Assembly: GCA_019055375.1 (NCBI GenBank)
Contig: JAHQIW010007363.1
Location: forward strand, 62,001 to 126,000
DNA from: Parelaphostrongylus tenuis
Lineage: Eukaryota > Nematoda > Chromadorea > Rhabditida > Metastrongylidae
DNA length: 64,000 bases
Direction of reading: 5' to 3'
The stretch's first letter is position 1. The number at the start of each line of letters is the position of its first letter. A model generated the notes under the pieces. The model saw only the letters and a list, made by a program, of their open reading frames with translations, had not been told where the DNA came from and did not search any database. The translations under genes and the position numbers were made by a program. Shown here piece after piece: positions 57,880 through 64,000 of this stretch.

Positions 57880-58110
57880 ACTTCATGCGATGCTATGTAT
57901 AGTCTCTCTTGAAATGGGTTGCGCTGACGAGAAACTCTAGTCCATTTTCAATAGTGCGCGCATCTTTATGAAAGTCAAGCCTCCTAACACGATGATCCTT
58001 GACTCATCAGGATATTGATGTAAGGTTGATATTAGCGCTTTCGTTGATGATGCTGTAGTGCTTGCTGAAGCTTGTTCGGTGGATTTACAAATTTTCGGGA
58101 TAGGCTTACC
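57880..58110 (+). pseudogene. Fragment of a non-LTR reverse transcriptase
   Basis: Near 58025-58100 the + strand encodes VDISAFVDDAVVLAEACSVD, an (F/Y)-x-DD active-site segment of the type found in non-LTR reverse transcriptases and unlike the YKDD of the neighbouring Penelope-like element. Upstream frames are broken by stops. It is a short dead remnant. Confidence 0.4.
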
Positions 58111-58439
58111 TAAGCACCTGATCTAATGAGCTTGCAAAAATTTACATGTTGCGAATGGTACTAGTAAGTGCACAGAAAATAAGCATAAGGTCGACTTCCT
58201 AGGCTTGGCTCGCAAAATTAGCTATTTATAATGGCTAAGAAACGGTGGAAAATTCAGGTGCTGAATCTGGAGAAAAATCGACGTCCTCAGATGAAAAGAT
58301 CAACGAAAATAAGGTTCCGTTGAACCTGTCTTCCATTTTCAACGAAGTAAGCACAATTGCTGAACGTTGCCTAAGAAAAGCAGGTTGAGCGCGGAACCGA
58401 TTGCATAATCGACCGTGCGAAATGTAAAAAAAACGTCTT

Positions 58440-58690
58440 AAATGGTAGAGATGGCGATTGCATGAGAGATTGCACGGGATCTGGTACAATATAATTAATC
58501 CTCTGCGACGCATACGACGACGAATACATTGGTAAAATGGGTAGATCACTCTGCGTCCGCGTGAAAGGGGCACCTAGCTGGAAAACGTAATTCCGATGAA
58601 GAAACTCCACTAGACACTTATAAGGAACCAGAACATAGTGGAGTAGTCTGTAAGTTTGTTAAGAGCCTTTTCGAAATTGGCACATCAAAG
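58440..58690 (+). pseudogene. GIY-YIG endonuclease fragment (Penelope-like)
   Basis: The + strand encodes CDAYDDEYIGKMGRSLCVRV and, after a frameshift near 58570, the equivalent of an ETPLDTY segment. This matches the minus-strand YEASEDEYISEMGRQLHV at 56.0-56.3 kb, so it is a second, oppositely oriented copy of the same C-terminal endonuclease. Stops (for example at 58491) make it non-functional. Confidence 0.5.
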
Positions 58691-58825
58691 GTATATGTAC
58701 GTTTCGCGGGTATGGCTCGCTTCACCAGTGACCCACGCCGCACACTAAACCTTCCTTTATAAAGACATAAGGACCTTTTTTCATGGTGATAGTACGTGAT
58801 ATTGTGTTATCACCATTACCAACCT
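58690..58825 (+). repeat. Half-copy of the 835-1225 foldback family
   Basis: 'tgtacgtttcgcgggtatgg', 'ccagtgacccacgccgcaca', 'ctttataaagacataagg' and 'ggtgatagtacgtgatattg' with 'tgttatcacca' follow the same order as the left arm at 835-985. Only one arm is present. Confidence 0.6.
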
Positions 58826-59460
58826 CGAATAGGCTCTAAACATTGTCACAGAACATATTGAATGTTAAAGCGAAGTTTAACAGAGTCGTTAAGATAGATA
58901 ATGAAGGAGATTTTGATGTAAAAGTCACTATCCTTATACAAAATTCTAAAAGCAATCTGCTCGAAAAACAGTGGAAGCTGTTTGGATAGATACTAAAATT
59001 CAAAAATGAACCGCAAGGGGTAGGTATCGTAATATCGTAATTATGCGTGACATCGAACCATAACTCAGGCTAAGCTTTTCGACCTGAGTCGCGCGTTCAT
59101 ATTTATGCAAGGCTCTCAAGCGGCTTACCTCAGTGGATAATTCGAATACTCAAGACAACTATACGGTGAGTATTTAGAAATGGAGCTTTCCACAATGCGA
59201 TTTAAAAATTTGACCGTTAGGTCTTTCTGCCGCGGTTATGAGAATATCTGACTGAGTAGATTGATGATTTGACTTTTGCAGATTCTGAGGAAGACGAGAC
59301 TTGTCGAAACTTCAGTCATTCTATCTTAATGGATTGTATCTCAGCTATACTCAATAAACACTATGTTTTGATAAGTTTGGATCTGCTTAATAAGAAAAAC
59401 ATCGGGTAATTATGACATCTCAAAACTGCTTTTGAGCGGTAAAATAGAGGAATTTTACTT

Positions 59461-59545
59461 ATATATATATATACAGTGTATGTATATATATGTATATACA
59501 CATTTTAGTATATATATGTACACATATATATATGTATATATCGAT
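59461..59545. repeat. TA-rich microsatellite
   Basis: Interrupted TA/TATG repeats of about 85 bases, directly left of the tRNA-like dispersed repeat copy at 59548-59720. Confidence 0.9.
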
Positions 59546-59547
59546 AG

Positions 59548-59720
59548 TTGTCAGTTCATCTGGGTTAGCGCCGATATATGCTTACCAGAGCAAGCTCGTT
59601 GACGGTTTTTTGCTGACCGCTCCCGATGCCTTAGGTAGCAGAAAGAGGGACATAAGAACAAAGGACCCCCATAATGAGCACGCACCCCTGGAAAAGTGAG
59701 ACGCAGGTTGAACACTCGTC
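59548..59720 (+). repeat. Second tRNA-like dispersed repeat, copy 2
   Basis: 'gatatatgcttaccagagca', 'agctcgttgacgg' and 'gatgccttaggtagcagaaa' align with the minus-strand copy at 40795-40985 in the same order. The tRNA-like 3' part is more diverged. Both copies lie next to TA repeats, suggesting a preferred target or tail. Confidence 0.5.
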
Positions 59721-60299
59721 CGAGGTCTGAAGTTTTGTAAATAATTTGACTTCTTAGATATTGAGCGACCGTTGTCTAGGATGAATGGTAGTAATGGAAT
59801 TGACCGCAAGAAGTGCTGGGATCCGCACATTAAGTTGTAATGTCGTGAAAATAATTGAGAAATAACAGTGCTTTTAGAGAAATTGAAATAGTCGTAACGT
59901 TGGCACTGATGATCTCATGCTTATATCTGACAGCGTTTAGCCACAAATTTCCGTCAAATACGAGATCGCAACAGGATTACATTATGTCTTAATCGGATAA
60001 AGTCACGTCACAGTGCTAGCTAACATCAGATGCATTCTCCGAATAAAACAAAATTGAACGATCAGTTATGAAAACTGTCGCGTTTTCACAGAGGCCGATT
60101 TAGCGTGTCGAAGTTTCCAGTTCAATCAAAAAACAATGCCATATTTTCATTCCTAGCAGGTTTCTCTCACTCAAGGGAGATTAAAAGTAGCATGGATGAA
60201 ATATGAAAAAGTCTGAAAGCTGCACTAGAAATCGAGTTTCTCTTAGGAGTCTTAGGCAAACCTTTGAATTACTATCTCCTATTCTCTATTAACTATCAC

Positions 60300-60372
60300 C
60301 TAACCCTACTATTATTATTATTACTACGACTATTATTATTACTATTACCTATTCTATTATCTATCTATTACC
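60300..60372 (+). repeat. Trinucleotide ATT/ACT repeat
   Basis: An imperfect run of ATT and ACT triplets ('attattattattactacgac' and similar), flanked by related ctatta/cctatt words. Low-complexity DNA with no coding signal. Confidence 0.85.
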
Positions 60373-62460
60373 TACACTTATCTCCTGTTCTCGATTAGTC
60401 TTTATAAAACTACAAATATTACACGAAAATTATTCATATCCACATGCAGGGAGCAATTTTCCTCAGCTTGAAGATTGAACGCTCTATCTAACACCTTAGA
60501 ATGCAACTTCGTAGATGGTTAAGGTCTGCAAACTAATATACAAAGTAGCGATCAATATAAATAGAAATTGAGGTGTAGTGATGCGAATGAATGGGTGTGA
60601 TAAGTGGGAGGGATGTGCCATAGAGAAGCCTCATGCTCACACGTACTTGTTGTACGGGTTCTATCCGTCCAATTAGAAATTACTAAGCTTCTAAAGTTAT
60701 AATATATTACTTCTCTAAGATTTATATATTTAAAGAACCAAAAGAAAAGAAATATTGAAGTAAAGGAAGCATGAAGACCGATACAGGGATTCACGAATTT
60801 GCAAAAAAAAAACTAATTTATCTGAATGAATACCGCGGGCAATTTTCATTCCAACGGAAACAGCGATGTCATTGAAAATCTCACTCAGTTTATTTTCAGT
60901 AATCAAAAAACATAGGGCCCACAGCTCATCCAAGAATGTGTCATTCACTTATGTATGCAGGCATTTTTATGAATAAAACTCCGAACACACAGCGTAATCA
61001 TATCAATTATAGATTATTCACATATTGAATCGTGTTAACGTCTTCATATATCGTCATTACGTCGTATTCACAAAATGCTTGGGCGGAGCGAGTTGCTCAG
61101 GTGCTAAGCTCAGCGCTTAGCGACGAGGATGAGCACATCACTCCGATTCAAGCCATCCGATGCAACCGTCGTTGAAATTCGGGCACAAATTTGTACTCAT
61201 CGATTTGCAGCAGGGCAAACTGGGATGCTTTCGTTTAGTGACAATTTTATTGGCGTTATGCTCAATATTCAGAACCATTCGACCACTTAGATGGCGAAAT
61301 TGAGGGACTTGCAAAGACTAAGAGGATAAAGATTGGGAGACACAGAGAAATAGCCGGGACAACTTTGAATACAACTATTTTCGAAAAAATGGTCTGTCGA
61401 ACGTTACAACAATTGATAAATGAAAAAATAGGAGAGACTGAAGGCACTAGAGGGGAAGGGAGAATGAGGGAGATTTTATATTGATAAAGTCGAATGGGAG
61501 AGTAAATGCGAGACAAAAAAAGTAAAAATAAAAGGTATCCACAGAAGGGTGTAAAGATCAAAAGCGCAGGGTAAGATAAGACATGGAGAAAACTGGAAAT
61601 AATTGCAACTGGTAGGGAAAAACCGAGAGACGGAAAATGGAGGGGAAAAAATAAACTATTACAATGTTCTTTATAATCAAATCCTTGATGTAATGTAAGC
61701 ATTCTCATTAACACCAACCTATTATCATTTTGCTCACGAATTCTAGAATTAGTGAATTGAATTTACGAGAATATATTTAGAGATTACAGCGACAAAAGCA
61801 CCCCAACAAATAATAGTAAAATCTTTTCATTGCAAGTGCTGAATTCTCCACTCTTCATCACCTGATCTTTACTAAGCCAACGGTGCTGAATATATTTCAA
61901 CAGCAATAACTGATCTGGAATAACTTCCCTAGGCAATCATGAACTTTGACGGAAACAAATTTGAAGCAAAAAATGTTTAAAACCAAATCACTCTGAAGAA
62001 ATAATGTTTTTTTATAACTCTAGATTCCTGGTCATCGACGTTATTTCGGCCAAGTCAGTACCATTTCACTTTGCAAGAAATCGTAAAAACGCCTAAGTCA
62101 GTACGGAATTAGCTATTTCTCACAGGACTCATGAATCTCTTGCATAGAGTAACTCACACAGATAAGCGCTGTACTCACTGAACTAGGCTAGATAGTTAGG
62201 CAGTTGCATGGGGAGCTATCGGATATAAGCGAAATGATGAAGCTGCAGCTGTGTAGTAACTATACGGTCCCCTCTGTCAACTCAATTATTCCGATGTTTA
62301 AGTAGCTCATGATTACGATTCATGTAAAATAGTAAACTATACAACAAAAGCTCCACAAGTTTAAATGATTATACTAATGTTCCCTTTGTATGGAGTGATG
62401 TGCAAAACTTTTGCGGCTGACAGATAGATGCGTTGAAGCGTAGAAAGAGTGGCGCCCAAA
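60373..62460. other. No gene seen
   Basis: No exon with splice sites and recognisable content was found. The 151-codon minus-strand frame at 61262-61717 is the complement of a purine-rich tract (about 61390-61650) and reads as Leu/Ser/Pro-rich low complexity. A tRNA-like trace is at about 61083-61150. Confidence 0.5.
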
Positions 62461-62464
62461 ATGG

Positions 62465-62540
62465 GCTTTAGTAGTGCAACGGATTAGAACACGTGCTCCC
62501 GGATAGAGTGAGATGTGGGTTCAAGTCCCGCCTTACGCGA
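62465..62540 (+). repeat. Lone diverged tRNA-like head of the palindrome family
   Basis: 'gtagtgcaacggattagaac' with 'acgtgctcccggatagagtg' and 'gtgggttcaagtcccgcctt' parallels the 46880-46951 cloverleaf, including the CCGGATA loop and the T arm. The acceptor stem is broken and no inverted partner is nearby. Confidence 0.55.
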
Positions 62541-62759
62541 AAGTTTTGCAGAATACTCTTCACAAAGGGTATACTTGAAAATTCATAATACCGCTGGAAG
62601 CTGTTAAGTAAAAAGGATTCATTTGATTAAACTAATTTTAACCCTCTGAAAATTCGAGATTTGATAACATCAGCAAGTGATAAGATTCCTACCATGATTA
62701 GCAGCGACTGCCTGGCAAATGCCATAATAAGATTGTGATAACTTCTTTACAGTAATTAT

Positions 62760-63165
62760 ATCTAACAAACATTACAATCAACTGCTTTAAGACCTCGGCT
62801 AAGAACAATGTAGTCCTACAATGTAATTTGAGGCTCAATATACACTGTCAGATTATGTTCTTCTTGAAGAAGGTCCTAAAGCAGTCGAATGCTATGTTTG
62901 TTACCTATGACCATGTAATCGCCACACGCCATACCATCGACAATCGATTCTCTGAAATAAGGCCACGATGATTGTTCCAATGTACGCTAAGTGTAAACAG
63001 TTCAGCGTCGATTCCTTCATATAGGATGTGTCTTTGTCTTTGAATAGGGATATGTCGCCGAAGAAATGACCGAATGAAAAGACACCTTGCAACTGACGAT
63101 GCTGTAAGGTCGAAACACGTGTCTTGCACTATATAAGTGATTATATCAGACCTCACAATTAGATC
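62760..63165. repeat. Foldback-family element
   Basis: The right part carries 'caactgacgatgctgtaagg', 'tcgaaacacgtgtcttgcac' and 'tatataagtg', the terminal signature shared with elements near 2.9, 39.2, 39.8 and 52.3 kb. The left part (62780-62880) has 'aagacctcggctaagaacaa' and 'gaaggtcctaaagcagtcga'. The interior has no coding content. Confidence 0.5.
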
Positions 63166-63741
63166 ATTGGAGAGAACAAGTAAAAATTCTCATAGTGAAT
63201 AAAGTCGCTATAAATCGACGACGTTCCTTCATAATCGACACTTATGCATAACCTAAACGGCATTGACACCGATGTTCTTCTCATCTTACAGCAACCCTTC
63301 GTAGCTTCCGTTGAAAAGAGGTGCAGTAGTTAAGGCGCTGACAAATGTGTCACACGAATAAAGTTGGTTGGCAGTCATTGAGTAAGTTGAAAGAAAGACA
63401 TAGTGAGCGCTCGATAATGTCGGCGAAAGTTCGCTGGCGTTTTGTTCAAATCTCGGCATTCTTGTGGTTACACTTTTCGTACTCTACCCTTCAAAATATG
63501 TTTAGATGGTAAGTGAAAAGATTGAAACTGTGATTTTATCCAGAAAACAAACATTCAGAGAGACTATGTTTATTTTGGCGCTGTCTTTCAGCTTTTTGAA
63601 TAAATTTTACGTTTCGATGCTCTTATTTGCTCCGAATCGGATAGAAGCACCGGATTCCTGAGGGAGGTGAATAACTACTGGCTAATACTGAACAAAGTTT
63701 GCCGAGATTCTGAATAAAATTTCAGGAAAGATGAATGCAGG

Positions 63742-63920
63742 TCCTTTCATTATTATTTGAGCCAACATGTCATGTGGTCTGGTAAGGGCTCTTGTACAGC
63801 CCGAGACACGCGTTTCGTCCTTACAGACTCATCAGCCGGGCAGAACCCGTCGTCTGTCGATCTTTTTATAGTCAGTTCCCTCGGGAGCGTTACACTCCTT
63901 ATAGAAAGTTGTCGACAACG
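63742..63920 (+). repeat. MITE-like repeat, copy sharing 69 identical bases with 10858
   Basis: The first 69 bases (63742-63810) are identical to 10858-10926. Similarity continues with few changes through 'tacagactcatcagccgggc' and 'agaacccgtcgtctgtcgat' to 'tccctcgggagcg'. It runs close to the right end of the window. No coding capacity. Confidence 0.85.
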
Positions 63921-64000
63921 TACGTTTTACACTCGATGTCAAGCGAAATTTTCAGCTAACACAGAGTGTTTTCGCACTCGATTGCTAGCTGGCTGGTTTT

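Noticed and set aside
58235..58573. 112-codon minus-strand Arg-rich frame
   Set aside because: It is antisense to the + strand GIY-YIG fragment and neighbouring repeat; no independent support.
61262..61717. 151-codon minus-strand frame rich in Leu, Ser, Pro and Phe
   Set aside because: It is the complement of a purine-rich tract; no domain, no splice context and biased composition.

Overview
The window looks like nuclear DNA of a parasitic nematode, most likely a strongylid or hookworm-type worm. This is inferred from AT-rich sequence, small exons with canonical GT-AG splice sites in long introns, an RTE-clade retrotransposon, tRNA-headed SINEs and many foldback (MITE-like) repeats. There are no bacterial features. 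Most long open frames are chance frames or lie inside repeats. The real genes show up as chains of short exons whose splice phases agree.

Two host genes can be assembled. On the + strand (211-4975, six exons, 281 residues) is an ESCO/Eco1-type cohesin acetyltransferase with a PCNA-binding box, a C2H2 finger split by an intron, and a GNAT core. On the - strand (start near 53222, stop at 9072) is a gene of about 44 kb. Its 24 exons encode about 800 residues: four tandem copies of a module of about 180-190 residues (helical segment plus ankyrin repeats), then a C-terminal Dpy-30 motif. The two genes converge tail to tail across about 4.1 kb. Two exon junctions of the ankyrin gene (near 28.88 and 28.64 kb) are out of phase by one base, each next to or within an A/T homopolymer, and the two offsets have opposite sign. 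Assembly error or recent pseudogenisation are both possible.

The introns of the ankyrin gene hold most of the mobile DNA. An apparently intact 3.35-kb RTE-type retrotransposon (41011-44364, one 998-residue endonuclease-RT ORF) is flanked by a 10-bp direct repeat, and dead fragments of the same family lie at 15.3 and 20.5-21.1 kb. There are several copies of a ~290-bp tRNA-derived SINE, several foldback families, and a striking ~94-bp near-perfect palindrome made of two head-to-head tRNA-like cloverleaves (46.75-46.97 kb). Upstream of the ankyrin gene (53.4-58.7 kb) are a possible terminal exon pair of an unrecognised gene, a decayed Penelope-like element (YKDD reverse transcriptase, GIY-YIG endonuclease) on the - strand, and + strand RT and GIY-YIG fragments. 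From 58.7 to 64 kb I see only repeats and no gene.
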